Source of the DNA: Maribacter thermophilus
GTDB lineage: Bacteria > Bacteroidota > Bacteroidia > Flavobacteriales > Flavobacteriaceae
DNA: 64,000 bases
Assembly (NCBI RefSeq): GCF_001020565.1
Contig: NZ_LDAS01000001.1
Location: 3,721,502 to 3,785,501, forward strand
Reading direction: 5' to 3'
A program made the translations under genes and the position numbers. Every line of letters starts with the position of its first letter. Position 1 is the first letter of the stretch. The notes under the pieces were generated by a model, which was not told the DNA's origin, did no database searches, and saw only the letters and a program-made list of their open reading frames with translations. Of the stretch, positions 18,317 to 27,408 are shown in pieces.

Positions 18317-18769
18317 AGATAAAAGAGTTTTAGGGCAGTGTTCTTAGACGTTTTTTAATGTCATAAAAATACATAAAGCTGGTGAATATGCGCCAAAGGA
18401 GACTGTTTGTGTTTTTACGGACGGTTTGGCCGTATAGTGGTGTAGGGGGGCAATATAAACGCTTGGCCTATATAAAACATGACTGTCGTTGAACTGATCT
18501 TACCGAATTAGAAGGTGATCTACCATTTACAGGCGGACTTTATAAATGTACAAAGACGTAGTGTTTAAGACAGAAGACCCTATTATTATAGGTGATGGGT
18601 AGGTCAGCGTATAGGTAAGCACATTAGCTCTTGTAGATTGCAGATCTATTTGGGGCCCATTCCTTTTAGAGTGTGCATATTTGAAGTTTTGTAACGCCAA
18701 TGTCTAAGGTTCATTTGGGCCAACAAGCTAAGAAGACTGTCCGCGTACACTTACGTTTTTAGGTTTTAT
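18317..18769. other. Intergenic region, no supported gene
   Basis: This 453-bp gap lies between the VCBS protein start and the small membrane gene. I see no convincing open frame, RNA gene or strong hairpin in it. Confidence 0.5.
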
Positions 18770-18991
18770 TTAATTTGAATGGTCAATATTGTTTTTCTTT
18801 AGTTTTCTGTCGTTGTATTTATGAATAAAAAAACCTACAAGCCAAATTATACCACCTACAAGGGTTAAATAATGAGAAAAAGATAGAAGTTCAGCTAGCT
18901 CTGCATCTACAAATTTGCGACCTATTCTAGCTATTAATGCTATCATAATTATACCAAAACCAATTTTTTGTAGTAGACTGTTATTATTCAT
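18770..18991 (-). CDS. Small two-helix membrane protein (73 aa)
   Basis: A 73-residue protein with two hydrophobic segments (IGFGIIMIALIARIGRKF and LTLVGGIIWLVGFFIH) and a polar, lysine-rich tail. It resembles the many small inner-membrane proteins of Flavobacteriaceae. No family is recognised and no neighbour suggests a function. Confidence 0.55.
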   Translation of the reverse strand: MNNNSLLQKIGFGIIMIALIARIGRKFVDAELAELLSFSHYLTLVGGIIWLVGFFIHKYNDRKLKKNNIDHSN

Positions 18992-19178
18992 ATAGGTAGT
19001 TATCTACTGTATAAGTAGAAAAAATAAAATATTGTTACATAAATATCTGGATTAAATGTTTGTAGAGCTAAAAATGGTAATGTGTTTGTGCACGAAACGA
19101 AGATGTACATGCGCCCTAACCATTACATTTAGAATCTGATACGCTGTTTGTTATAGGTTGTGTTAGGCAACCGTATTG

Positions 19179-19285
19179 CTATGCAGATTGGTTTATTTTT
19201 CTAATGATGTATGAAATAAAAATACCGAAGGTGCCTATAGAAAGTATTGTGCTTACTAAAAAGGCAATAATTACTACTGACTAGA
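19179..19285 (-). pseudogene. Fragment of a small membrane protein
   Basis: The minus strand has a 30-odd-residue open stretch, VVIIAFLVSTILSIGTFGIF then ISYIIRKINQSA and a TAG. It looks like a transmembrane segment with a basic tail, but there is a stop just upstream and no ATG or GTG start. It may be the remnant of a decayed gene, or a real small gene using a rare start. The surrounding 344-bp gap holds nothing else I can support. Confidence 0.3.
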
Positions 19286-19335
19286 CCAAAGTCTCAATCC
19301 TTTGTTTTAACTATTAAAGAACTGGACTAGGTTTT

Positions 19336-19986
19336 TTATAGGATACGTTGTTGGCGGTAGTTTTTTATATTGTCTTCAATTGTTTTTGCATAAAGAAGCA
19401 TGAAATTATTAATGGATTTATGGATATTAGTTGCTCTAATATTTAATTCATAAAGTTTATCGAAATCCAATAATTCTACATTTCCATTAGCGTTTTCTAT
19501 CTTAATGTTTTTAAAATCTAATTCCCCACTTTTACTATAATGAAACAAATATCCGTGAACTATTGTATTTCTAATTTTGTTAAGGTCTTTCAATTCAGCG
19601 TTTATTTTTTTCCAAACACCAATAATTTCAGAATTGGAATATATTTTAATTATCGAATATATTTTGTCGATTAATTTTCCGGCTGTAAAAAATGTTGTCA
19701 ATTCCGTTTTTTGAACTTCATTTAGTCCTAAAACTCCATTTGTAAAGTCCCTTAACCTGTTTTCAACTTTTTGAAAAAGTAAAATATATTGACCAATTTG
19801 CTGAGTTAGATTTATACTTAAACTGCCTAAAGGCATTCCGATTTCCTCAATTCCGAACATTTGAACTTTTCCCTCTAATAAAATCCCAACAGAATTGTTT
19901 GGTTTGTCTATTAGTTGAACAATTCCTTGTCCTTTTTTAGTTTGGACAAGTAGCCCAATATTAAAGTCAATCCAATCTAGTTTCAT
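19336..19986 (-). CDS. HEPN-like protein with RX4H motif
   Basis: A 216-residue protein. The first 50 residues look like a small beta-barrel (GLLVQTKKGQGIVQLID, then VGILLEGKVQMFG). The rest is helical and contains KIRNTIVHGYLF, with Arg139 and His144 forming an R-X4-H motif as in HEPN ribonucleases and toxins. HEPN proteins in prokaryotes are often RNA-cutting effectors of toxin-antitoxin and abortive-infection systems; activity here is inference. It is AT-rich and lies downstream, on the same strand, of an ORC-like ATPase, with a 258-bp gap holding repeat copy C. Confidence 0.5.
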   Translation of the reverse strand: MKLDWIDFNIGLLVQTKKGQGIVQLIDKPNNSVGILLEGKVQMFGIEEIGMPLGSLSINLTQQIGQYILLFQKVENRLRDFTNGVLGLNEVQKTELTTFFTAGKLIDKIYSIIKIYSNSEIIGVWKKINAELKDLNKIRNTIVHGYLFHYSKSGELDFKNIKIENANGNVELLDFDKLYELNIRATNIHKSINNFMLLYAKTIEDNIKNYRQQRIL

Positions 19987-20025
19987 TTAATTTGGGAAAT
20001 TACAGGCGACGTGTTTGTATATGAT

Positions 20026-20085
20026 TTGTTACGTGGTTAAACAACTAATTTTAGCAAAGAAAGAAAGACCGAATAGAAAATCCGC
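20026..20085. repeat. Cassette-flank repeat, copy C
   Basis: Reads ttgttacgtggttaaacaac, taattttagcaaagaaagaa and agaccgaatagaaaatccgc. It is the clearest of three related copies (others at 105-160 and 2604-2643). It lies between the HEPN-like gene and the AAA ATPase gene. A further ttgtgcaac block sits at 20226, close to the end of the ATPase gene. Confidence 0.4.
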
Positions 20086-20244
20086 TAGGGTTTTCAGAAG
20101 TAGGCGAGAATAAGTAATTACTTATGGCCATTTTTCCTAAATTACTAAAATTATAAAAAACTGATTATTAGTGGTTTTTGTTTTTAAACAATTTTAAAAT
20201 CATCAATCTATAAGAAAAGAAGAGTTGTGCAACGGGTACCATTG

Positions 20245-21441
20245 TTAGTTACTTTTTATTTTTAATTTAATAAATGCTCTCATCATTGGATTCGCAAACC
20301 TATATCTTGAATTTATTCCTTTACCAATTTTGTCTAATACATTACCTCTTTCAGCTTCACACAACTGTTTTAAATTATAAGAAATAGAGTCCCCTTTTAC
20401 ATCTTTTCCTGTTAGTTTATTGTAGTTTTCTAATATGTCTGCTTTACTAAAGCAATTATAGTTGTCTAATGGTGATAGTGCACAGGCATAAAGAATAGAT
20501 TGCCATTTAGAAGAAGTAGCACTACTTATTGCAGCCAATCTATATGAGGATTTTAACTGCTCATTAGTATTTTCAATCCCTTTTTTGATGGCAATATTTA
20601 AATACGATTTAGAAAATTCTTGTTTATTATTTTCAATTATCTCTTTTGCACCATATTTACAAATTAGATGTATGTAATGAGGGAATCCTGATGCAAATTC
20701 AACAATTTCTTCTTTAACACTTTTCGGTATTGAAATTTCTAATTTCTCAAGTCCTTTCTCAATGATTTCAGTTGATTCAGATTCAGACATTCTAGGCATT
20801 TTAACCTGTTTTAAACATCTTTCTAAACTCTGATGATTACCAATTAGACTTTCTATGTCGTCCGCAATTCCTACAAGAACGATTGTTGAATTTTGAACAT
20901 TGTCAGAAAATGATTTTATTAAATCAGCAAAACTTTCTCTGGTTTCTTGGTCAGTTATATTATCAAATTCGTCAAAAATGAATAAGAAGTAATGACTTAA
21001 AGACGAAATAATGTTTATAATATCAGCTTCAAAATTTAATGATTGAGGATTTAGGTTATTACCAAGATTAACTAAACTCTTTTTTTCTGCAGCATTAAAC
21101 CCAATTCCTTTTGTAGTTTTAGAAAATTGAATTTTATTAAACGCCTGTTGCCATAATGAAACAAATGTGTCTTTTCTATTACAAGTAATTTTTATTGGGT
21201 AAAGATTTGTAATAGATTCTGACATTATATTTGCAAGAGAAGTTTTGCCAACGCCTCTTTCACCATAAACAATAGCGTGTTGCCCTGATTCTTTTATTGC
21301 ATCACAGACTTTTTGAAGTTGACTTATTCTTCCGTAAAAAAATTCTTCTTTTTTTATTGGTGTAACTGGTGAAAATACCCATTTTAATGCTTGTAATTTT
21401 TCTTCTTTTGTCATTAGGTTTTTGTTGTGTTCAAATTGCAA
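20245..21441 (-). CDS. ORC/Cdc6-like AAA ATPase with C-terminal winged helix
   Basis: A 398-residue P-loop protein. Seen: Walker A GERGVGKTS (60-68), Walker B FLFIFDEFDN (152-161) and an Arg-containing sensor-like region near 200-215. A C-terminal part looks like a winged helix (NKLTGKDVKGDSISYNLKQL). This is the layout of the archaeal-type ATPase/ORC-like group, which appears in several bacterial defence and conflict operons as a sensor or switch. Which ligand it senses is unknown. MTKEEKLQ ten residues in is an alternative start. It is AT-rich, and its upstream region resembles that of the SIR2-like gene at 3484. Confidence 0.65.
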   Translation of the reverse strand: MQFEHNKNLMTKEEKLQALKWVFSPVTPIKKEEFFYGRISQLQKVCDAIKESGQHAIVYGERGVGKTSLANIMSESITNLYPIKITCNRKDTFVSLWQQAFNKIQFSKTTKGIGFNAAEKKSLVNLGNNLNPQSLNFEADIINIISSLSHYFLFIFDEFDNITDQETRESFADLIKSFSDNVQNSTIVLVGIADDIESLIGNHQSLERCLKQVKMPRMSESESTEIIEKGLEKLEISIPKSVKEEIVEFASGFPHYIHLICKYGAKEIIENNKQEFSKSYLNIAIKKGIENTNEQLKSSYRLAAISSATSSKWQSILYACALSPLDNYNCFSKADILENYNKLTGKDVKGDSISYNLKQLCEAERGNVLDKIGKGINSRYRFANPMMRAFIKLKIKSN

Positions 21442-21470
21442 CTAACAACTGTATATACCTACCATAGTAC

Positions 21471-21580
21471 ATATATACCGCTATTCTTGTATAAAATTAA
21501 AGTTTGGTTTATTCCATCACTGAGCAATTTAAAAACCCTATCCTATTCTATTTTACAGAAAAGCGTAATCCCCAAATAAG
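21471..21580. repeat. Upstream segment shared with 3536-3645
   Basis: This copy starts tataccgctattcttg then tataaaatta and ends acagaaaagcgtaa, with the same spacing as the copy at 3536. The middle differs. It lies immediately upstream of the minus-strand ATPase gene and 97 bp before the plus-strand MFS gene. Confidence 0.5.
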
Positions 21581-21676
21581 AAAACGAAACAACGTATTCC
21601 ACCTAATTTCCATTTTGGACAACTTATTTAGAAAATGGGTAAAGTGCTTCTAGAAGAATAGCGGGAATTTTGCTGT

Positions 21677-22819
21677 ATGAAAAAAATAGCTAACATCGGA
21701 ATATTTACCATACTGTTCGTAAGTAGTTTAACGATTATGGTGGGTACGGTTATAGCACCTTCGCTATCGGGTATCGTACAACACAAGAACTTAGGTTTTT
21801 CGCCCGGTTGGTTAATTACCTTGCCCTCTTTGGGAGTGGTTGTTTTTGCCCCTTTTGTAGGTAAATTGTTGCACAGGTTGGGCACTATAAGACTCTTATG
21901 TTTGGGCTTAATACCGTATGGCATTTTGGGGTTTATAGGAGCCTATATATCCAATGACTTTTTATTGATTTTAGATCGCTTTCTGTTGGGTGCCGCAACG
22001 GTGGCCGTGCAGGTATCGGTAACGGCCTATATTGCGGAGTGTTTTGCAGGCAAAGAGCGGATGAAGATGATTGCTTGGCAAGGTATGGCTATAGAATTGG
22101 GTGGGGTTGTTTTCTTGGCCATTGGTGGTATACTCGGAGAAATAAACTGGCAATTTCCTTTTTACATTTACTTAGTTGCTTTACTATGTCTTGTATTGGT
22201 ATTGAAAACATTGCCCAAAACGCCTTCTGTAAAAGAACATGAAGAGGATGTTTCAGATGCGGAAAGTAAGGGCTCGTCTAAGGTGTGGCTCATATTCGGG
22301 TCCTCGCTATTGGCCATGATGCTCTTCTTTATCGGTTTTGTTACCTTGCCCTTGTACTTGCCAGGTTCCTTTGGTTTTGGAGAGTCGGAAACGGGTTATT
22401 TTATGGCGGCCATATCGGTAGTGGCCATTTTAACGGCCAGCCAAATGCCAAAAATGGTGCATTTAGTGGGAGATGGAAAAACAGTAGCACTCGGATTTTT
22501 GTTTTTTATGCTTGGGTATGTGGTCTTGGCAGTATCTAGCAGTTGGTTGTTTTTATTGTTTACCATTCTTTTTATAGGTGTCGGTTTTGGTTTTACCATT
22601 CCCTTATTAAACCATATGATGCTAGAGGCGAGCACCCCAAAAAACCAAGGGCGGAATTTGGGCTTGTTTTCGATGGGGGTTTTTGGCGGACAGTTTTTAT
22701 CCACCTTTATAGAGTATATATCCAACGATTACAAGGCCGTTTATACCGTGGCGGCTACTATGGCCCTAATTATTGGATTTGTTATTTACTTTTTGTTTCA
22801 AAAAATAAATAAGAACTGA
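21677..22819 (+). CDS. MFS transporter
   Basis: A 380-residue protein with about twelve hydrophobic helices. It has the MFS loop 2-3 motif region (PFVGKLLHRLGTIRLL) and a central cytoplasmic loop rich in acidic residues (KEHEEDVSDAESKGSSK), as in DHA1-type drug/H+ antiporters. Substrate is unknown. It stands alone between the AAA ATPase gene and a small secreted protein, and its GC content is higher than that of the neighbouring accessory genes. Confidence 0.85.
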   Translation: MKKIANIGIFTILFVSSLTIMVGTVIAPSLSGIVQHKNLGFSPGWLITLPSLGVVVFAPFVGKLLHRLGTIRLLCLGLIPYGILGFIGAYISNDFLLILDRFLLGAATVAVQVSVTAYIAECFAGKERMKMIAWQGMAIELGGVVFLAIGGILGEINWQFPFYIYLVALLCLVLVLKTLPKTPSVKEHEEDVSDAESKGSSKVWLIFGSSLLAMMLFFIGFVTLPLYLPGSFGFGESETGYFMAAISVVAILTASQMPKMVHLVGDGKTVALGFLFFMLGYVVLAVSSSWLFLLFTILFIGVGFGFTIPLLNHMMLEASTPKNQGRNLGLFSMGVFGGQFLSTFIEYISNDYKAVYTVAATMALIIGFVIYFLFQKINKN

Positions 22820-23017
22820 ATGATATTCCAGATTGGTTGACCAATTGTAGAATTCAATTTCTTGGGTGCTGTTTCTTGTCTTATACCTAAAAGGGAGACA
22901 TGGTATTTGTTAATATGATAATTAACATTCTATTTAACAGTATTTTTATTTGATTTTTTCATTGTAGTCATAATTTTAATAAAAATAATTTATCAAAATG
23001 GTTGATTTGGCAGAAAT

Positions 23018-23338
23018 ATGATAATCAGGTCTAAATCTACTATATCTATTCTTTTAGTCCTTATTTTTATGATGGGACTGACCCAGAGAACCATCGCGGC
23101 CTATTCCGATGATTCTTCTATTGTCATGGAATTGGAACACCATGATGGTCAAAATGATTCTGAACCCGAACCTGATATTGATGAAGATGTTCTAGGCTTG
23201 GACATACCTTTTAATGAAACACTACTAGCCGATACTATTTTAATGTTATATAGAACTGAGATTTCTATAAACTCAGATGGTGCCAGTCAAAGAATGGGCA
23301 CATCACAACCCACCCCTCCTCCAGAATACATAGGTTAA
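23018..23338 (+). CDS. Small secreted acidic protein, unknown
   Basis: A 106-residue protein with a signal peptide (ISILLVLIFMMGLTQRTIAA) followed by a strongly acidic region (EPEPDIDEDVLGLD) and a Pro-rich end (QPTPPPEYIG). No family is recognised. It lies 133 bp upstream of the SulP/carbonic anhydrase genes on the same strand, with a hairpin in between, so it is probably a separate unit. Confidence 0.5.
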   Translation: MIIRSKSTISILLVLIFMMGLTQRTIAAYSDDSSIVMELEHHDGQNDSEPEPDIDEDVLGLDIPFNETLLADTILMLYRTEISINSDGASQRMGTSQPTPPPEYIG

Positions 23339-23346
23339 TATATGAT

Positions 23347-23373
23347 ATGTATATATCCCTAAGGGGGCATATA
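23347..23373 (+). terminator. Hairpin after small secreted protein gene
   Basis: tgtatatatccc and gggggcatataca form an imperfect inverted repeat around ctaag, with a cttttaat tail. It may terminate the upstream small gene; the T-run is weak. Confidence 0.35.
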
Positions 23374-23470
23374 CACTTTTAATCCGTTTACTAATTATTG
23401 GTCATATATACCATTGGCCCCTTTGTGGTACTAGTGGTACATAGACTTTATATTCTTAACCTATATTTTC

Positions 23471-25030
23471 ATGAATTTATTTAAACACTGGAAAAAGGAC
23501 TTGCCTGCAAGTCTTGTTGTGTTCTTTGTTGCGTTACCTTTATGTCTTGGTGTAGCCCTTGCCAGCGGGGCACCACCGTTTGCCGGTCTTATTGCCGGTT
23601 TTGTTGGAGGGGTCTTGGTGGGTTACCTATCAGGTTCCTCTATAGGGGTAAGTGGCCCGGCAGCCGGTTTGGTGGTCATTGTTTTAAATGCCATAACCGA
23701 TTTGGGCAGTTATGAACTGTTTCTTACTTCGGTAATCTTGGCAGGTATCATACAAATTTTATTGGGCGTATTTCGCGCAGGCATTATTGGTTATTATTTT
23801 CCTTCGGCCGTAATCAAGGGAATGTTGAGTGCTATCGGAATCATGATTTTTGTACAACAGATACCCTTGGCGTTTGGTTTTAGCGGTGATGTAAACACCG
23901 ATCGGATCGATTTTAGCGGTCTCCATGACCAGATTACCCTAGGGGCGGTATTCGTTACTTTTATATCGTTGAGTATACTATTGTTTTGGGACGGTATTTT
24001 AGCCAAGAAAAATAAAATATTTAAACTGGTTCCGGCACCGTTGATCGCTGTGGTATTTGGAATTATTATCTATGTTACCATAGGGCAATCCGGTTTGTTC
24101 GCCCTTCATGAAAGTCAACTGGTACGGGTACCGGTCCCACAAGATGTGACGTCTTTTCTTGGACAGTTTACGTTTCCTGATTTTTCGGCCCTGACCAATA
24201 GCAATGTGTACGTAACGGCATTCACCATAGCCATCGTAGCAAGTTTGGAAACTTTATTGAGTGTTGAAGCCTCCGACAAACTGGACCCTCTTAAACGACA
24301 GACACCTACCAATAGGGAATTGATTGCACAAGGAGTCGGAAACACGGTTTCGGGCTTGATCGGTGGTATTCCCATTACGCAAGTGGTCGTACGTAGTTCT
24401 GCCAATGTAATGAGCGGCGCAATGACCAAATTGTCAGCAATTATACACGGTCTGTTGATCTTGCTGAGTGTTATTGCCATACCTACTTTGCTGAACCTTA
24501 TACCACAGGCAGTCTTGGCCAGTGTACTTTTGGTAATCGGTTATAAATTGGCAAATCCCAAGGCTTTTGTGCAAATGTATAAATTGGGAAAGACCCAATT
24601 TATACCCTTTATTATAACCGTAGTGGGTATTGTGTCTACAGATTTGTTAAAGGGAATAATGGTCGGGTTGACCGTAGGGCTGATCACCGTTCTTTTAAAG
24701 TCTTATTACAATTCGCACCAGTTGCTATTAAAGGAGTACAAGGGCAAAAAGAATCTTTTTCATATCAATTTTGCGGAAGAGGTTACTTTCATTAACAAGG
24801 GGCGAATTATTAAGGAGCTGGATGCTTTGGAAGAAGGAGCTTATCTAGAATTGGACTTTAGAAAAACCAAGGTGTTGGACTATGATATTTTGGAATACCT
24901 GGACGAGTTCTCCGTCAAGGCAAAAAACAACAACATACATATTAAAATAATTGCGGAAAAAGAAACCTTGGACAATCCGGAAAGTTTTAGAAAATACTTT
25001 GGCCACCAAGTGTTTCAAATGGAACATTGA
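23471..25030 (+). CDS. SulP family anion (probable bicarbonate) transporter
   Basis: A 519-residue membrane protein. It has the SulP start (PASLVVFFVALPLCLGVALASGAPPFAGL), about ten to twelve helices and a C-terminal STAS-like domain (about 430-519, with LELDFRKTKVLDYDILEYL). SulP proteins carry sulfate, bicarbonate or other anions. Bicarbonate is the best guess because a beta-carbonic anhydrase gene begins 12 bp after the stop, an arrangement known for BicA-like transporters. The two genes are almost certainly one operon. The SulP core acts in the inner membrane. Confidence 0.9.
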   Translation: MNLFKHWKKDLPASLVVFFVALPLCLGVALASGAPPFAGLIAGFVGGVLVGYLSGSSIGVSGPAAGLVVIVLNAITDLGSYELFLTSVILAGIIQILLGVFRAGIIGYYFPSAVIKGMLSAIGIMIFVQQIPLAFGFSGDVNTDRIDFSGLHDQITLGAVFVTFISLSILLFWDGILAKKNKIFKLVPAPLIAVVFGIIIYVTIGQSGLFALHESQLVRVPVPQDVTSFLGQFTFPDFSALTNSNVYVTAFTIAIVASLETLLSVEASDKLDPLKRQTPTNRELIAQGVGNTVSGLIGGIPITQVVVRSSANVMSGAMTKLSAIIHGLLILLSVIAIPTLLNLIPQAVLASVLLVIGYKLANPKAFVQMYKLGKTQFIPFIITVVGIVSTDLLKGIMVGLTVGLITVLLKSYYNSHQLLLKEYKGKKNLFHINFAEEVTFINKGRIIKELDALEEGAYLELDFRKTKVLDYDILEYLDEFSVKAKNNNIHIKIIAEKETLDNPESFRKYFGHQVFQMEH

Positions 25031-25042
25031 AACTGAAAAACT

Positions 25043-25684
25043 ATGAAATCGGACTTTTATAAAAGCTTAATAGAGAATAACAAAAAATGGGTACAGTCTA
25101 AATTGGAAGATAATCCTGAGTTTTTTGAAAAACTGAAAAAAGGACAACAACCACCATTGCTATGGATCGGTTGTTCAGACAGCCGTGTACCTGCCAATGA
25201 GATTATTGGGGCACAGCCAGGAGAGGTATTTGTACATAGAAATATTGCCAATATGGTGGTACATTCAGATATGAACATGCTCAGTGTATTGGATTATGCC
25301 GTCAATGCCTTAAAGATCAAACATATTATTGTTTGCGGGCACTATGGTTGCGGAGGTGTACAAGCTGCTATGGGAAATAAATCGTACGGTTTGGTAGATA
25401 ATTGGATTCGTCATATAAGAGACGTCTATAGACAACATCAAGATGTTTTGGCTAAAATAGAGGATAATTCTGAACTTTTTGATCGCTTTGTTGAGTACAA
25501 TACGATGGAGCAAGTGTATAACTTGGCAAAGACTTCAATTGTTCAAAATGCATGGGAAAGGGGACATGACCTAAACCTGCATGGGTGGGTATATGGTGTA
25601 GGAACGGGAATTGTCAAAGATCTGAAGGTTAATTTTAACTGTAACTCGCAACTGGAAGAGTTTTATAGGCTTGCGGTTGTTTAA
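25043..25684 (+). CDS. can: Beta-class carbonic anhydrase
   Basis: A 213-residue enzyme that interconverts CO2 and bicarbonate. Zinc ligands are visible as Cys44 (in GCSDSRVP), His100 and Cys103 (in CGHYGCGG), and the Asp46-Arg48 dyad is intact. The length is normal and there is no signal peptide, so it is cytoplasmic. It lies 12 bp downstream of the SulP transporter gene, which suggests a shared job in inorganic carbon supply or pH balance. Confidence 0.93.
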   Translation: MKSDFYKSLIENNKKWVQSKLEDNPEFFEKLKKGQQPPLLWIGCSDSRVPANEIIGAQPGEVFVHRNIANMVVHSDMNMLSVLDYAVNALKIKHIIVCGHYGCGGVQAAMGNKSYGLVDNWIRHIRDVYRQHQDVLAKIEDNSELFDRFVEYNTMEQVYNLAKTSIVQNAWERGHDLNLHGWVYGVGTGIVKDLKVNFNCNSQLEEFYRLAVV

Positions 25685-25773
25685 GGTAGATACCATACCT
25701 TGTTTGTTTAGATCTTTAGATTATCTCAAATGATATAAAATATAGGGCTTAAAAGGTAGAACGGAGAAATTCT

Positions 25774-25804
25774 ATTTACTTTTGGGGCAATCCCAAAAGT
25801 AAAT
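25774..25804 (+). promoter_or_regulatory. 13-bp perfect inverted repeat over -7 box and start codon
   Basis: attacttttggg-type arms: 25774-25786 reads atttacttttggg and 25792-25804 is its exact reverse complement, with a gcaat centre. The left arm contains TACTTTTG (25777-25784), a perfect -7 consensus. The right arm runs into the ATG at 25803. A repressor bound here would block both transcription and translation, so it may be the autoregulatory operator of the AraC-type gene. The transcript would be almost leaderless. Confidence 0.55.
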
Positions 25805-26567
25805 GGATACACCTAATTGGAAAGATAAAATTCTGATTTTAGAGAATTTCGAAAGCAATGATGAATTGCTTTCCGGTAACTCTATGGGAATTTATGTTGA
25901 GCGCAATGCAGAAAATGGCCTGTTGGTTCATTTTAAACCGTTAAACGAGGTTTTTAAGAACGAGGTCTTTAACGATAATCCAGGGACGTTGTTAAATTTT
26001 GAACGAGACCTTATAGATGAGGATGATGTTGAATATGCCTTGGACGTTATGTTCCTCTTTAATAGATATCCGCAGTTTCATTTGCGTAAGAATGATGAGG
26101 TAAGACAGCTACATAAGCTATTGGATCTGTTGAAGGAAGAGTTTTATAGCGATTCGGCCTCGTATGTAATGCTCAAGACCTTGTTGAAGGTCTTGCTGCT
26201 ACACCTGATCCGTTATCAAAACGATGGGTTTTTGCAACAAGACCTGCAACAAAAAAGGGTTTTTAGGTTTTTAGAACTCATGGAGACCCATTTTTTACAA
26301 CAGACCAATGCAGCGTTTTATGCCCGAGAACTAGGGGTTAGCGTAAAACGGTTGAACCAAATACTTAAGGAAAAGTTGCAAATGACCGCAAAACAGGTCA
26401 TTCGGCAGCGCCAGATTACCGAGGCAAAACGAAGGTTGGTAAAAAGCGATATTTCGGTGAAAGAACTGGCCTTTGAGCTGGGCTTTGATTCTATGAGTAG
26501 TTTTTCGCGCTTTTTCAAGAAAAATGTAGGGGTAAACCCTTCTATATTCAAAGATAAGCACCTATAG
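25803..26567 (+). CDS. AraC family transcriptional regulator
   Basis: A 254-residue protein with an N-terminal effector region and a C-terminal AraC-type DNA-binding domain. The signature is DISVKELAFELGFDSMSSFSRFFKKNVGVNPSIF in pattern, with the first helix-turn-helix near ARELGVSVKRLNQIL. It lies 118 bp after the carbonic anhydrase gene on the same strand but has its own promoter-like palindrome. It may control the SulP/carbonic anhydrase genes or act elsewhere. Confidence 0.83.
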   Translation: MDTPNWKDKILILENFESNDELLSGNSMGIYVERNAENGLLVHFKPLNEVFKNEVFNDNPGTLLNFERDLIDEDDVEYALDVMFLFNRYPQFHLRKNDEVRQLHKLLDLLKEEFYSDSASYVMLKTLLKVLLLHLIRYQNDGFLQQDLQQKRVFRFLELMETHFLQQTNAAFYARELGVSVKRLNQILKEKLQMTAKQVIRQRQITEAKRRLVKSDISVKELAFELGFDSMSSFSRFFKKNVGVNPSIFKDKHL

Positions 26568-26570
26568 GGT

Positions 26571-27143
26571 TTAATGGGCTTTTTTGTAAAGTTCTATGGC
26601 CTTTAAATAGTTTAATCCTCCGTCTTTGGTTTGGTCATTTATAAATCCATTAAGTTCTGGATGATTTTTTTGGATCCAATCTACTAGCTCATCTCTATTT
26701 TTAACAAATGTTATTTCGTTAAATATCAGATATTTGGTTTTTTCGACCCTATTTATTTTATCGTTGTTAAAGAGAATGGTTTCATTGGTTACGATTGGCC
26801 CGTTGTGTAGAAATGAAATTCTTTTGTCCGTTTTAGAAATTTTTGCCCTTACGACTCCATTTACTTCCTCCATTACAAGAATTTCGTAAGTTGGGTCAAA
26901 AACAGAATCCCATTTTATCCATTCTACATATTTTTTTAATGGAAAAACTTCTTCGTAATCATACTCATTTTCCCTGATCAAAATGGTGTCCGACAATATA
27001 TTTGCTATTTCAGAATCATCTGAGTCATCAAGTGCCTTATAATATTTTTTTGCGATTTCAAGTTTATAAAAATATTTTTCAGAAGTTTTACAGGATACCA
27101 ATCCAGTAAGCATGAAAAGCAATGTTATGATAATTTTGTTCAT
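26571..27143 (-). CDS. Putative lipoprotein, unknown function
   Basis: A 190-residue protein with a lipobox (LTGLVSCKTSEK). The mature domain is alpha/beta, rich in Lys, Asp and Asn; no motif is recognised. It is convergent with the AraC-type gene, with only 3 bp between the stop codons. It seems monocistronic. Confidence 0.62.
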   Translation of the reverse strand: MNKIIITLLFMLTGLVSCKTSEKYFYKLEIAKKYYKALDDSDDSEIANILSDTILIRENEYDYEEVFPLKKYVEWIKWDSVFDPTYEILVMEEVNGVVRAKISKTDKRISFLHNGPIVTNETILFNNDKINRVEKTKYLIFNEITFVKNRDELVDWIQKNHPELNGFINDQTKDGGLNYLKAIELYKKAH

Positions 27144-27408
27144 CTATTATTTATTGGGTAAAATATAATAATACACTTATTATCAGTGATTTGAGAGGAT
27201 TTGGGGGGCTTTTATATCAAAGATAACAAAGTTGGGTGGTATGTTTTTGAATTATATTAACCACCTGTAATTAATTATAAATGAGGGAGTTCTAATTCAG
27301 TTATGTTCTAATGGTTTGGGCAATATGTGATAGTGCTGGTGGGTTTGCAATCCAATATGTTATTACTGCTATATCTGATTTTTTTATAAGGTGCTAATAG
27401 TTAGGCTT

